A stretch of DNA of 64,000 nucleotides from Istiophorus platypterus (taxonomy: Eukaryota; Chordata; Actinopteri; Istiophoriformes; Istiophoridae), in NCBI GenBank assembly GCA_016859345.1, contig CM029124.1, forward strand, positions 25,376,480 to 25,440,479. Reading direction: 5' to 3'. Below, piece by piece: positions 24,545 to 37,420 of this stretch; the stretch's first letter is position 1; every line of letters starts with the position of its first letter. The position numbers were made by a program, and so were the translations under genes. The notes beneath the pieces are model-generated. The model worked only from the letters and a program-made list of their open reading frames with translations, did no database searches and had not been told where the DNA came from.

Positions 24545-25985
24545 TTCATAAATATTGGGACGGTCACACAACTTTTGCAAATTTGCCTCTGGACACAACC
24601 ACATCTTGATTTGAAACAACAAATCAAGATGTGACTGAGCCACAGACTTTTAGCTTTAATTCAGGGGGTTTCACAAAGTGTTACATTAACCATTTAGGAA
24701 TTACAACCATTTCTATACATAGTCCCCCATTTTAAGGGGCTCAAAAGTAATTGGACAATTGATAATTTATCAGTTTCACGGCTAGGTTTGGCCTGGTACC
24801 TCATTATTTCATGACAAACTGAGCAGATAAAAAGTCTGGATTGGATTCCAAGTGTTGACTTTTGGTAGCTGTTGATAAGAACTTTCAATATGTTTGAAAG
24901 AGGTGTTGATGCAAATGAAGGAGGCCATCATTAGGATGGAAAAATAGAACTATCAGACAGATGACAGACATTTACAAGTAGCCAAATCAACAATTTGGTA
25001 CATTCTTAAAAAGAGGGAATTCTCTGGCAAGCTCGGCAATACCAAAAGGCCTGAAAGACCAAGGAAGATGACTAAAGTGGATAATTGCAGAATTCTTTCC
25101 ATGGTGAGGAAAAACCCCATCAAAACATCTACCAAGCTCAAGAGTATGCTCCAGGAGGTAGGCCTATCATTGTCAGAGTCTACAATTAAGAGACACCCTC
25201 ATGAAAATAAATACAAAGTGTTTACCACAAGCTGCAATCCACTAGCAACACTAAAGAACAGAAAGGCCCGATTATACTTTGCCAGAAAACATCTTAAAAA
25301 GCCTGCCCACTTCTGGAACAACTTTTTCTCTGGACAGATGAGACCAAGATGTACCTGTACCATAATGATGGGAAGAGAAGAGTATGAATAAGGAAAGACT
25401 CACTTAATGATCCAAAACCACCACATCCTCTGTCAAATATGGTGGAGGCAGTGTTTCAGCGTGGGTATGTAAGGCTGCCAACAGAACTGGGTCACTGCTA
25501 TTTATTGATGATGCTTATAGGAGCTCTAGGATGAATTTGAAGTGTAAAGCGCTATACAACTGTTCAGGTGCAGCCAAATGCTGATTAATCAATTGGACGG
25601 TGTTTCATAGTATAGATGAATAATGACCCAAACCCTACTATGAGAACAACCCAAGAGGTTCTCAAGCCAAAGAAATTGAATATTTTCAATGGCCAAGTCA
25701 GTCACCTGACCTCAACCCAACTTAGCATGCTTTAATTTACTGAAGAAAAAACTGAGGTCAGAAAGACCCACAAAAATTACAAGCTGAAGGTGGCTGAAGA
25801 CCTGGTAAAGCTTTTCAAGGGAGGAAACAAAGCATTTGGTGATGTCCATGTGTCCAGACAGTGATTGACTGCAATGGATTTTCATCCAAGTATTAAAAAC
25901 AATCCTTATATTTGTAATTATGTTGGTAAATAATTCCTTTGCTATCCCAATTCAAAAAATGTTGCATCTTAAAATTGTCATTTTT
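24545..25985 (+). mobile_element. Tc1-like transposon, nearly full length, inactivated
   Basis: The left end is TCATAAATATTGGGACGGTC (24546 on), followed by the subterminal TTTTAGCTTTAATTCAGGGG. The transposase begins near 24900 with helix-turn-helix text (SQINNLVHS- and RPRKM-type blocks). 25068-25391 is one open stretch including CRILSMVRKNPIKTSTKLK and KARLYFARKHLKKPAHFW. The DDE region follows with breaks: VKYGGGSVS-type, LLFIDDAYR, the catalytic region near 25625 (MNNDPNPT) and WPSQSPDLNPT near 25695. The stop region SSKY near 25890 (CATCCAAGTATTAAAAAC) and the right subterminal region are present. Frameshifts and stops abolish function. It contains a 13-bp inverted repeat at 24600-24633. 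Confidence 0.85.
24600..24633. repeat. 13-bp perfect inverted repeat inside Tc1 left end
   Basis: CACATCTTGATTT and AAATCAAGATGTG flank an 8-nt spacer. The family normally has a single AAGATG-type segment here, so this looks like a local inverted duplication in this copy. Confidence 0.7.
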
Positions 25986-28357
25986 GAGTTTCCTCTGCTT
26001 TTGAACTACAAACTCCAGAGCCACAAGAGACTTTGTTTATAAGCCAAGAGCATATTACCAGTTTGTGTTTTTTTGAATCCTGACTCTTAATCCTCTCTGA
26101 TTTTATTCCATCCATGGCAATCAAGCTGTCTGAATAATTACCAAGTTTTTAAAAATAAAAATTCTTGTGAATAGTGCAGTGATAGTCTGGCTTTCATTCA
26201 TAATGACTGGGATATTAAAAGCGAAGTGTCATAAAAATGATCCAGATTCCAGACCCCTAGGCAGCAGCTAGTACTAGAGATAGTACTAAAAACAGGAGGC
26301 GAAGATGTAATTGGAGACTAGCATGTGTAATCATGTCCAGAGCTATCATGGAGTGGATAGTTGTCAGTCAGTGGCCAGAGGCTGCAGAAACTGCATAAAG
26401 AATGTTTGCTGAAAGTGTACATGTGTGAAAAGATATTTAAATTGTAGATAAAAGCTAAATTGTGTAATGGACAGATGTGTTTAAAGAGATCAATCTACTA
26501 AAACATCTGATACTTTGGCCCAACAAGGCCAGATTCATCCTGACATGAAGACGAACTTTCCACAGTTTTTTAGTTTGTTAAAAAGATTGGTTAAAGTATT
26601 ATTTTAAAACCTCAGACTGCAGCTTGGTAGGATTGCTCATGCCCACATGACTCATGAGTTTGTGGATATTTGGGAATTAGCAGAGACAGAGTTTGCTACA
26701 TAATTTATACAACCTTAGCACCAGATATGTTCGTGGCCACTGCAGCTCTGATTTTACATGTCTGATGATCAAGTCCCTTAGGATCAGCAATGCAGGACAA
26801 AGAGTTTGCAATGTTTAGGAGCATAGTCACCTCCTGGAAAGCGACCTTTTTGACGTCGGACCTGTGCAACGAAGGTGTAGATGGAGAATATTGGACAGAG
26901 AGGGGGTGGAGCTCCTCACAGTACTGGTGTAAAGAGAGATGGGAGGGGCACGCCCCCATGCAGGAGACGCATCCTGGTACGCCTCGAAACGTACCTTGAT
27001 GGGGTGACAGTGAGCTATAGGACCCCCTGTAATGGCCATGGAGATGGAGGAGTATAGTGGGATTCTGCTGCAGGAGGAGGGAAGAGCTGCAGGTCGAGGA
27101 TGCCATACTTGTTTTCTAGCTGCATGTTAAAGGGAGAAGGTGCACGACAGGGGCAGCTCCCTCTACTGCCAGAAGCACTAACCAGGGTCCATGGCTCATG
27201 TAGGGATGGTTTGGAGCTAACCAGGGATTAAGACTTAGCCCATAGCCATGTCCAGGATTCATTGGGGAAGTGACCAGAGGTGGAGCATCAGCACCACATT
27301 AGCCAGCTGTGACAGGCTCTGGAGGAAAGGCGGCAGTAGGACAAGGAGCAGTGTCATCAGGCCCCCGGGAACAATCTGTGTCAATCCGTGAACTTCTCAG
27401 CTACATGGATCTGATAAGAGCGTGGAGATTTTTCCATCCAGCTCTACAAACTCATCAGTCAGGTGGGCACAGCTGATACAGCCAGACAAGGAGGTATAGC
27501 TATGGACTGTAGATAGGCTGGCTCAAGAGCAGACAAAGAAGGAGGCCAGAACAGAGCTGAAAGTGCATAAAGTTTAGAAACTTAACAATGATCTGTAGCT
27601 GCTAACAGGGAGGTCACAGACATGTAATTGAAAGAGCTCTGACACAGAGCCCGCAGCATTGATATGGTTTGAGCAGTGGTGACAGAGGTTATCCACAGAG
27701 ACGACATCAGGTAGCAAAACTTACCAACACAGATCCAACAAGTGGATCCGCTGCAGAGATTACACTTCAGTTTTCAGTCTGTAGGTTGTCTTGACACCTA
27801 CTGTCTGCAGTCCTTGATGCTTAGTAAACATTAGTTCCAGAAGCTAAAAATGCTACAAATAAGCTGGATTGTGCTAGCTTCAGCAGGCTGTCCCAACAAC
27901 GAAAATGCAATTTAAAATATGCCCACCTGTTAACTAAAAATTTTGGTTTGTTAAAATATATGCACAAAAACAGGACCTAAAAGTATTCAGTAAGCAGTGG
28001 CTTCAAAACTGGAGAAAATTGATGAAAAATGTCAATTAATGACAGAGTTTCAGACAGGCACACACAGTGCTGACTATGTCAAAATGCATAAAAGGCATGA
28101 CATCTTATACAGTATACCTCGTAGTGAGGTCCGACCACAAACAAACTACTTCAAAAGTCGTGTGTAACTGAAATGAGATGCAGAGATCAAGATATTTCAC
28201 ATTATAAGTAAAAACTCTGACCAGCCATTAGCCATAGAAGAAAATTCTAATAATTCCACCAAAAGGTTGGCAATTAACTTTTATATGTGGCAAAAAACCC
28301 ACCAAGAAAACACAAGGCTTGACAGAAGATACTAGTTAACACCTGCCTCACCATTTC

Positions 28358-28370
28358 GGGGGGGGGGGGG
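28358..28370. repeat. G13 homopolymer
   Basis: Thirteen consecutive G. A similar G run lies at 4155-4165 and a C13 run at 56337-56349. Confidence 0.9.
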
Positions 28371-31300
28371 CAGATAATTGCTTTGGATTCAAAAGTGCAA
28401 TATACATCTTAAACATAGTGAGGAGGTATAAAGTGTAGTAAATCTCAGGAGGAGGACTAGTACTAAAAGTACTTTGCACATTTTTTATATGTATAATTAT
28501 ATAACTATAGAAAGACTGGGAGAAATGAAACAAAAAAAAAAGTGATGCAGTCAGCTGGGCTTACCAGACAGATGAAGAACTGGTCTGATGTCCTATGGAG
28601 CATTTTTCTGCTGATTACATGGTAAAGGTAACCTGAGGCATCCATCTAATGTATAACCAGGCTACATTTGGTGGTCCACGGTGATATAATAATTTTAATA
28701 AATAATCCAGAATCAAAGATAGAAAATGAATTATTACAAAAGATTTTCATATTTTGTACAGTTTTTAAGTAAATATTTTCCTTCAGTTTGTAAAAAAACC
28801 CTGGCTAAATCCCTGATGAATCTATTTCCAAGCCTTATTTTCTGAACTTCTGTTAATTGACCAAGATGTCATCATAGGCTGTGGGCAAGTTTAAACAGAT
28901 CAACCCCTTCCTTGCACTGATTCATAAATCTTCCCTCACTGCCTCTCTCCTCAGGTAAGTATGATAAACAAGACAAGTGAGATTTTTTTCTATTTTAGCA
29001 CTTTCAGCTCACTCTAGACTGTAAATAAACTTTCATCCTCCTGATTCCTTTGCACAGGTCTGCACATTATCACAGGGGTGAGAAAGATGGAGGAAGGAAG
29101 AAAAGAAAGACTAAGGGCAGAGGAGGAATGAAGCAAGCCTGGACAGGCTCATGAGTCTAAAACTCTATTTCTTCACCCTCAGTAAATTCCAGGTGCAATG
29201 TGAAGAATCTGAAACATACTCTTGAGGATCAAAATGTCAGCAGTTTTTTTGAAAAATGACAAATAAAAATCTTTTGTACTGCTCTGTGTTTTCTGACTGA
29301 TACAACCTATAGCTTTTTTTAGGTTGTAGGCTTTTTTCTATAAGTGTAAAGAATGTGTAATCTCAGATTAGTGTTATGCAGCATGATTAGATCAGCTGGC
29401 AAGTTGCTCTATATGTAGATCCAAATAGGTTAGTTATAATGGCTGTTTCTAGTGGCTAAATTCTGTGTTTACTTTGATAAAGATAAATAAATAAAGATAA
29501 ATGTTAGAAATGTTTATTTGGAAAACTGTAGGACACACACACTGGTTGTCCCGATATAAACTGTTTTTTCACGAGTCCTTGTTTCACCTCATCACAACAT
29601 TGGAGGTGGCGAGTGCAAAGTCAGGACAACCCACAAAAACACAAAAACCACATTCATGGGAAAGCCGTAAATTATCCTTAAATAATTATCAATAACCAAT
29701 TCGCACTTACATCTTTATCTATCAAGTCCTTTGTGTTTAACTTTTTAATCTAAACACGACACAACACACACTCTTAATATGATATCTACTTTCATTTGTA
29801 TTTGAATGTCTTGTTTTTTTCGTGATTAAGACATTATGTAAAGCATCTCTAGTTTACTTTTGTGTTTTAAATGTGCAATAAAAATAAACTAACCCTGCTT
29901 TCTACATGAATGTGGAAAATATTACATAGGTTTAAGCCAGCCTTGCTGGCAGTTTCGTACAAACTACAATTGTACTTGTGCAGTCCCCTGCAGATTAAAA
30001 AGCATTTTCAACAAAGACCACCATTATAAAAGGGAGATCTCTTAAACTGATGACAGGATACCTAAAACACTGTACCAAGGTTTTTGTTTTGGTTTTTTGT
30101 TTTTCTTATATCAGATGATTTCATGTTTCTCAAAACTTTCCCGGAACCTAGAAAAGCTATTTCTATGTGCTCGTGGCCCGCACCTCAATGTAGAGTCAGT
30201 GAAACAAGGGTTAGGACACACAAACACACACACAAATACACACAGTGGTGGCATTAGCCTGGCTGGAATCTTGGAACAACATTATCCACTTATCATAATA
30301 CAAACATTTTGTGGCTTATCTTAATTCCTATTTTTCTAAAAAAGGAAATCATCACTGTTAAAAGCACACAGTAAAAGTCCCCCTCAGTGAAATTTTTATT
30401 CAGCCAGAAAATAATTGAATAAAATTAAAATATCCAAAGGATAGCTTTGTCCATTTTGGCCTCTTTGTTGTGTCAACCTTCTAAGAGGTCATATCACAGT
30501 GGAGATATTTGGTAACTGGACAGTGACTTAAATTCACATGTCAAGATTTGCACATGTTCATCTCGAAGCAAAAGCACCACGAGAATGTCTTCAACTGCCA
30601 CAAGTGAAGTTAGCAGTCTGGTGTTTTTTTTCTCTTTGAGCTGTAACTCCATTTATATTGATTTGTTCAGTTCACTCAGACAGAAATTCATCTTTTTCTG
30701 CTCTTCCCTTGTTTCTGCATGTGTCAGAGTCAGAGACACTGATCTGCTCCTTGTAAGGACTGGTGAAGGTTCAGACACCGGTTGTTGGCTCTGTGCAAAA
30801 CATTAAAGAACACCCATGTAATGTGCTCTATTACACTGGAGCTGTTTCATGATATCCTGATACAGCCATAACATTGTATACATTCAATTCAAGGACATTT
30901 ATCCCCATTTAATCATTCTACAATCTCTTGCCAACAGACGATGCATCTGGACTTCTAAAGAAAACTAAAAGCTGTGATCAAATTAGATGACAGGTATCAA
31001 CAAGGATATGTTGCTTAGCCAAAACAGCGTATACATATTGTGCTCTTCCGACTCTTTGGGAAAGCAAACTGACTAACAATTAACCAATCCATCAATCTCC
31101 TGAATTAAACAGTTGAATCAAAAAGTTTGATCCAGACTGAATTTCAACATTGTTTGATTGGGGAAAATGCAGCAAAAGTCATCACATATTTGTTCTTTGT
31201 TATATCTACCTTTAGCTAGAAATCTAGCTAGAAACATAGTTCCAGAGGTAAAATAAAAAGCATGTGCAGAGGATAGGTGCTATATTTGTTGGTGCAGATA

Positions 31301-32298
31301 TCTTTAATTTTAGTTTTCATATGATTTTATAAAAAAATTCTTTTGATGTTTTTTCTATGGGTAATAAAGTTTCTTTAAACTTGATGAAACATACTGAATG
31401 ACTTAAAATTATAGGTTACAAGACTGAAACCTAGAGCCGGGCTTCCCCCTATCTCAATTCCATACCATGTGGTGAGAAATGAGCCAACAAATATTGCAAA
31501 ATGTTTTGGCTTATTTCAGTAACTGTCAGGTGTAAAGGATTCTTGTGTGTTTGGAAGCATTAGAAGATGCTGAAGAGATGGATATAGGCCATGCACATTT
31601 GTGTCATAAAAATTTGCCACCATTTTGACTTCTTTGCTAGACACACTTTTTACTCTCTATTCTGCATCTTTCACCCAAGCTTCACCAATCCTGGTACCTA
31701 CCCTCTTTTGACTATGTGGAACACTGCCCATATGTCTGATTTGAGATATCATCATTTTTCCATGATAAGCTAACAAACTTTTGTGGGTGTTGTCAACCAA
31801 CTTTAACTCTTAAATGCTTTATTCAGTTGAGACCAAATTTAGCTCAAGTGTACAGACTGATACCACAGATAATACTAGCAAGTTTTATGCAGTTTCACTG
31901 TCTGATGGCTCTTTAGTAAATCTTTTTAGCCATTCATAAGTTTGTTCCTATTACTGCTTTTCAGGGTGATATGAGCTGCATTCCAGCCTAAGTAGAAAAG
32001 AGTGAAATGATAGGACTGTGGATTTGTTTGCTCAACATGTTAGAAAATAAGGCAAAAGCAGCAGATGCAGCAATCACAAACATTTTCTTTAGGACTCTGT
32101 GGGTTCATCAAGTTTAATATGATAACTTAGCACCCAAGGGTTGGATTTTGCATCTGAAGTCAATTGTACTTCTAACCTGTCTATACGTATCACCAATAGA
32201 GAGCAGTGCAGAGGGAAGGTGTGTTTGTGTGTTTGTGTGTGTTCAGTATGACATGTCCTTAAGCCAAGTAAACCAAGTAAGCAATAAAGATCACTTAC

Positions 32299-32472
32299 CT
32301 ACTCTGAAGTTGGGGGCTGTTAGGGTGTCTGTGGCATGGCCATTTTCACTGATGATGGTGGTGGTGTTTCCCAGCTCACAGTTGTTGTGACATCTGCCTC
32401 CAGTGCAGGTTAATTTGCAGATTGTGGGTGTGAAGACCACCTTGATCCTCCCTGTGTGGTTGCCCACTGCTG
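32299..32472 (-). CDS. ltbp1: ltbp1 exon: conserved four-Cys segment
   Basis: A 174-nt exon with a long pyrimidine tract, acceptor ATATTTTCAG and donor GTAAGT. It enters with two bases (G|CA, Ala) and leaves with one. The peptide contains NHTGRIKVVFTPTICKLTC followed by GGRCHNNCELGNTTTIISENG and ends TLTAPNFRV. This is the most recognisable LTBP1 signature in the window, and in mammals it is where the long and short isoforms converge. Four cysteines and two N-glycosylation sequons (NHT, NTT) are visible. The role is part of the N-terminal matrix-binding region. A short-isoform first exon would have to splice onto this acceptor, so it would need to end after one base of a codon. I found no convincing candidate for it in the 11.7 kb intron upstream. 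Confidence 0.96.
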
Positions 32473-34569
32473 CTGAAAATATGGTGCAAACCAAGAGGGA
32501 GGAGGAAGAGGAGAAGAAATGTGGTTATTTTTTGATCCACTGGTAAATGGTAAATCACTTTTTAGGTTCAGGCTTGTCGCAGTCAGCTGGTAAGCTCCAG
32601 TCAAAACGACAAATCATCTCCTATGTAATTTTCAATTTTGAAAAAACTTTTTTTGTAAATTTTGTAATGTGTCTCCTCCCAGCACTTATATATTTCCAAC
32701 TACCACTCTCTATCTGTTTTTTCTCCTCTTCCCCTGTTCCTAAGTCTATTGGCGCCTCAGAAGAGTGAGCAGGAAAAAAAAAGGAAAAAAAATCTGGTCG
32801 AGAAGTCAGGAAACAAAACCCCAGGGTTCCTTCCAATTTTTCATCATATTGTAAGTATCTGAGAGGTTGATACTGGCATATGCGTATATATAGCTTTCTT
32901 CCAGAACAGACAAACAGTGAGCATACAACCAAACACTCTTATACCTGCGTTTCTTGCTTTCCAGTTTTCTTCCCATTCTTTCTTCCTACTTATTTTTCAC
33001 TTTTGCAGTATAGCAAACAACCATGTGCATTTGAGTGTTGGCACATCAAATAAAGAAAAACAAGATCTAGAAAAATACTTCACTCTGACTCCACACTGAG
33101 ACCAAGAAGAAACTGCAGTAGCGTTTATAAGCCAAAGGCCTATCTACTTGACTCCCCCTCCACTGAGTCTTCTACCCAACCTCATAAAACCCAGCCTTCT
33201 GTACAAATTGACAAGAAGAAGAAAAGAGTACAACCTTTGACAGAACTACTAGATCCTATCTCATACTACCTGACATATTTAATCTTTCTACCTGCTGTAC
33301 AAAAAAATCTTACATACATCTCTTCTCATACAGCCTTTTCCTCTGATATTCTCCATTTTATACAGTTACTCATTCTTTTAATGTGTCCTCTCTGTGCAGT
33401 GGCTTGCTGTGTCAGATCCAAACCCCTGTCTCCAGCACTACGTGCTTTGTCTGTGGCTGTCAGCTGTGCACACCAAAGAGTGCAGATGCACAGAGTAAAG
33501 GAGTAGCCAGGGAAATGTTTTCTAAACCTGAGAGGCAGGGAAAACCGCTGATTGAGATGTCCCAGGCTACCCTTAAAAATTCACAGGGGACCTAATATAA
33601 TACAGTGACTACAACCAAATGCCAATGGAAAGGCGGTTTTAGAAATTTTGCTAGGATCATACATGGAGGTCCAAGATTTGAAGTGTTAAGGAAGTCTCAT
33701 GGTTGCAAACAGTGTGACAAGGATGCAGCTTCTTTAGTGGAACAAACAATGAGGCAAATGTAAACAAAAGCTTCAAAAACACACAGTTGGAAACTTCTCA
33801 CTCACAAATCGATTGACAGATTGTTACATTGCATAAGGTGTACATTTGACAACAACTAAATTCATGTTATTGATTATTACTAATGCTGTTAAAGATTCGT
33901 TTGCATTGATAATGGTTTTTATTGTCCTAGCACAGGTATATTGGTAGCATATACTTTACTATGTTACATATGCACTGATATGAAAACCTTTTTTTACAGA
34001 ACACAATGCAGAAAAAGATGCTTGGGGTAGAAACTGTGTCATCACGTAGTTTGTCCAGCAGAGCATACTCCTAATCAACTGTTTATAATTCTCTCAGCAC
34101 ATGTATATGATTACACATCAAACCTGAGTGGACGGTGGTGCAGAGTCAAGTGGAGTCTTCACTTTGCGCAGCACTGGGTCTGCTCAAGTCTGCAAAGCCA
34201 AGCACCTACACCTTTACTGACCTCCACATTAATATTCCTCAATGATCCATCTGGCTATGGCCAGAGGCACAACCATGCAAAAATGCAGTTTACAGAGTCT
34301 TTGAAAATACTGACTTATTCATTGACAGAGAGAGTCTGATGTTGGTTTTTGGCCTTGAATTTATGAAAAGCCACAATAATCACCCAGGACCTTTTGAATT
34401 AAGGCTACTGGTGATCTATAAGAGCTGTAAGACTTTGGTGAAGTTGGTCCAAAAAAGCATTTTTCTATTCTCTATAAATGGTTTGGGTAGCTCAAATATG
34501 AAAAGTATCTCACAAAAATAAATGCAACAAGACAATGGGATGTGTCATAAGAACTTAAGGATGAACCTA

Positions 34570-35800
34570 ACTGTTCATGCAGACACACCCACTGACTGCT
34601 TACAGTTCCTCAGCAGTGCCTCATTTAGACTCTCACAAGAAGGTCCTGTCATTTCTTTTTGTACCTTCTTCTGGCTCATCATCCAATTCTCTGGCTCCCT
34701 GGACTGAAATGGCGATTAGAGGCAGAAAGAAAACCATCAATGTCATTCCTACAGCTGAATCTCTCAAATAGATTTTTGTTGTGGCCCAATGACACCCGTC
34801 ACCTTTAATGCCCGCCAGGCTGTGGACTTCAGTGACATCCATTGCAAGCATTGCTGCTGCTGTTGCAACAGCTGTTGCTGTTACTGCCGCTGCCACTATA
34901 ACCTACCTGGAAGGCAGTCTCTTTGGAGACTGTCCTCCAAGGGAAAAGAGACAAATGGGCCACTCCACTCCTCAGCAGCATGGTCTCCCTGGTGGTGTCC
35001 AGCCTCCCAGCAGTAGATTGCACCCATCTTCCAATATGTCTAACAAGAAATCAAACTGGTGAAGCAAGCATCCAAAAACACCAGCTGAACTGGTGGCAGG
35101 ATCTCAAATTGTGCAACATGTAGCTGTCCCTGTTCATATATTAAGGATATTAACATCTCTGCACTGAGCCACTGGAACAATAAAACTATGTTTTTACGGT
35201 TGTGCTACACATGGGGACAAACAACATAAAAAAATCAGAGAAGCTGAAGGACAAATTCACAGTTCGAATTGACTCTCTGGTGGCTCAGGGTAAGCAGCTC
35301 ATTATTTCAAGTCCACCCCCTCTACCATGCTTTGATGATGTCAAATTAAGGTGCCTAGGAAAACTCGGGCTTGAAGACCAGTACAGGAACACAGACATCC
35401 AATACATGGGAAATTTCTCAGCTTTTTTTAAACCACAGTGACTTATTTTTGACATGACCATCTTCATCCCAAAACTGCCACGTCACATCTCCTGTCTACC
35501 AACGCTGAATTAACACTGCACTCTTGTATGGCTTTTACCAACCACCTTATTCTGAGCCGAAGTAATTCTACAACTTGATCAGCAGGTGTCACACTATCAT
35601 CCATCGATTACAGTCGTAATTCACAACAGGTCACATACCACTATTAAACATATAACATCAGAGAGACCAGCCAGTTGTCCTAAATCTATTAAACATCTTT
35701 TGTCTAAATACAACACCAGCACCTGTCCTACTACTACTAACTGAAACCCCTAAATGATTGATTAAAAATTGATTAAAAACAGCTGTACAAGATGTTGCAA
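34570..35800 (+). mobile_element. LINE ORF1 remnant with SGNH-hydrolase-like segment
   Basis: At 35202-35441 the plus strand encodes LHMGTNNIKKSEKLKDKF, GKQLIISSPPPLP and YMGNFSAFF. These match the pattern HxGTNDI..SE.LK.DF...GK..IxSGPLP...VDNFTTF seen in the esterase-like (SGNH/GDSL) part of ORF1 in CR1-clade LINEs of fish. Upstream at 34708-34770 a frame reads MAIRGRKKTINVIPTAES, like the Arg/Lys-rich region that precedes it. Downstream text to 35800 is consistent with the start of ORF2 but badly worn. The element is truncated and non-functional, and antisense to ltbp1. Confidence 0.65.
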
Positions 35801-36749
35801 TTTCAGATAACTTTCAAAGTTGTTTCAATTTGATCTGTACCTTCCAGTGCAAGAATACCAAATGATTCTTTTGCCATAGATAAACAGTATTTAACTGTTC
35901 AAAGCTCACACTGCTTGTCATCAAATTATGTGATGGTTTATAATTATTTTTAATGTTCTGTCTCAGATTATGTATGCAACATTTTCATTCAGGAGTCAGG
36001 AAGAAGCTCTTGCACAGGGTGGTGGTCCTTAAACTGTGGAACCTTACTAGTGGTAGGGGTAACAAAGAATCCATGGAGAGGGTGGGAGGAGACCCACAAA
36101 GGTAGTGTTATCAGCAAACTTTTTGATCTGGAGTTTGGCTGTACAGTTGTTGGGATGGGAGTCAGTGCTACACGGCAGAAGTCGTTAAAGCAGATCAATG
36201 CTGGATTTTAGACTACTTGGAAGTTGTGGTAGTTTTAAAGCACCTGGGGACTTTGGCCTGAGTCAGGGATTTGTTAGAGGTGGCACTGAAAAAATCTGCA
36301 AGTTCACTAGCAAAACTCGACTGGTGAATATGTTCCAGCCTATGCTAAGGAAGCAGTCCTGCAGTACTGAAGTTGCTCCTTCCAACCAGACTCTGATGAG
36401 TAATTTTATTTTCCTGGTCTGTTTGAGCAGTGGTCTGTATCCTGGTGTTAACATCTAAGCCAAATGGTCAGGGTTGTCTGGGTCTGTACGTCTTAAGACA
36501 TTTAAAATAATGTGCTACCACCTAAGGGGAAACTCTCAGAAATTAGTGACATCCTATAATCATTGCTAGAGGCCAGTATGAATAATATTTTGCATTGGGA
36601 TTACTATGTTTAACAAAAGGACAGAGTTGAACTTTTGTCATTAAATGAAAAGACCGATGATTAGGAATCACAGTTTTTCTGCTTTAAATGCCAAATTTCT
36701 GTTAAGAAATAAACTCTTACATATTTGAGTAATGATAAAAACACACATA

Positions 36750-37420
36750 TGGGCTGCGTTCTACCTTTTGGATAGGAATGAGAATCTGTAGAGGATGAGC
36801 AGCCCATATGTCATGGGCACACTTGGAATACTGAAATACAAACGGCTGACGAAAGAAAAACACATAAAATGTCTTAACTTTTGGGCCATCAAATAGGTGA
36901 TCAATGGGGTTGAGAACTGTTGATTGTGACGACCATAAAATATGATTTGCATCATTCTAATACTCATTGGACCATTCAGTTACCCCTTGGGCCCTATGGA
37001 TGGGGGCACTGTCATCCTGAAAGAGATCACGCACATCAGGTTAGAAATTTTACATCATAGGATAAAGGTGTTCACTCAGAACAACTTTGTATTTGAAGTG
37101 ACTCTCCCTCTAAGGAGACCCATACCATGCCGTGCCAGCAAAATTCCCTCCACGGCATAATAGAGCCTCAGGATCCCCTAACTGAAGGGGTCAAGCATTC
37201 AGGCCTATACCGTTGTCTTGGTGTACGCAACATATGCAATTGCCATCAGACGATATCATTTTTTCCATATCTCTGTAGACTAGCGAGTATGGTTCTTGCA
37301 GCACTGAACTCTTCAAAAATGAACATTTAACACTGAACCAAATTCAACGTTTTTCATTGTAATGAGGAGTTTATGCACTGTAACCCTACTATAATATCCT
37401 TCACTTTGCAATTGTCAATG
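36750..37420 (-). mobile_element. Tc1-like transposase remnant (second family)
   Basis: Minus-strand text RQRYRPECLTPSVRGS, an FCWHGM block and the catalytic-region equivalent of FQDDNAPIHRA (frameshifted and partly lost, near 37010) are diagnostic of a DDE transposase family common in fish. Near 36890-36960 the equivalent of ML WPSQSPDLNPIEHLWE is present out of frame. Multiple stops; no terminal repeats recognised. This family differs from the copies at 21.4 and 24.5 kb. Confidence 0.75.

Larger units (their letters stand above)
17214..32298 (-). other. ltbp1: ltbp1 intron between four-Cys exon and EGF-2 exon
   Basis: A 15.1-kb phase-1 intron. It holds a Tc1 fragment (18040-18500), an antisense LINE (18600-19790), Tc1 copies (21440-22460 and 24545-25985), an interspersed repeat (23610-23895) and an unidentified ORF (23944-24369). 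17600-18000 looks repeat-derived but I cannot name it. 19800-21440 shows nothing. 26000-28370 is somewhat less AT-rich than its surroundings and unidentified. 28371-32298 shows nothing beyond low-complexity tracts. Confidence 0.8.

Noticed and set aside
32473..32494. Upstream extension of the four-Cys exon giving an in-frame start seven codons before the acceptor
   Set aside because: The start would be TTG, not ATG, and the sequence is the acceptor and pyrimidine tract.
32376..32558. Minus-strand frame with TTFLLLFLLPLGLHH just before the four-Cys exon
   Set aside because: This is the pyrimidine tract of the splice acceptor read in the wrong frame. It does not continue into the GRIKVVF frame.
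34690..34745. Minus-strand frame MTLMVFFLPLIAISVQG as a short-isoform ltbp1 signal exon
   Set aside because: It looks like a signal peptide and lies in the right intron, but it is the exact antisense of the LINE ORF1 relic frame (MAIRGRKKTINV...). The only usable donor nearby (AAG|GTACAA) is weak.
34789..35016. Plus-strand frame with a run of cysteines (HCCCCCNSCCCYC)
   Set aside because: Derived from a GCTGCTGTTGC-type simple repeat inside the LINE relic; no domain and no conserved context.
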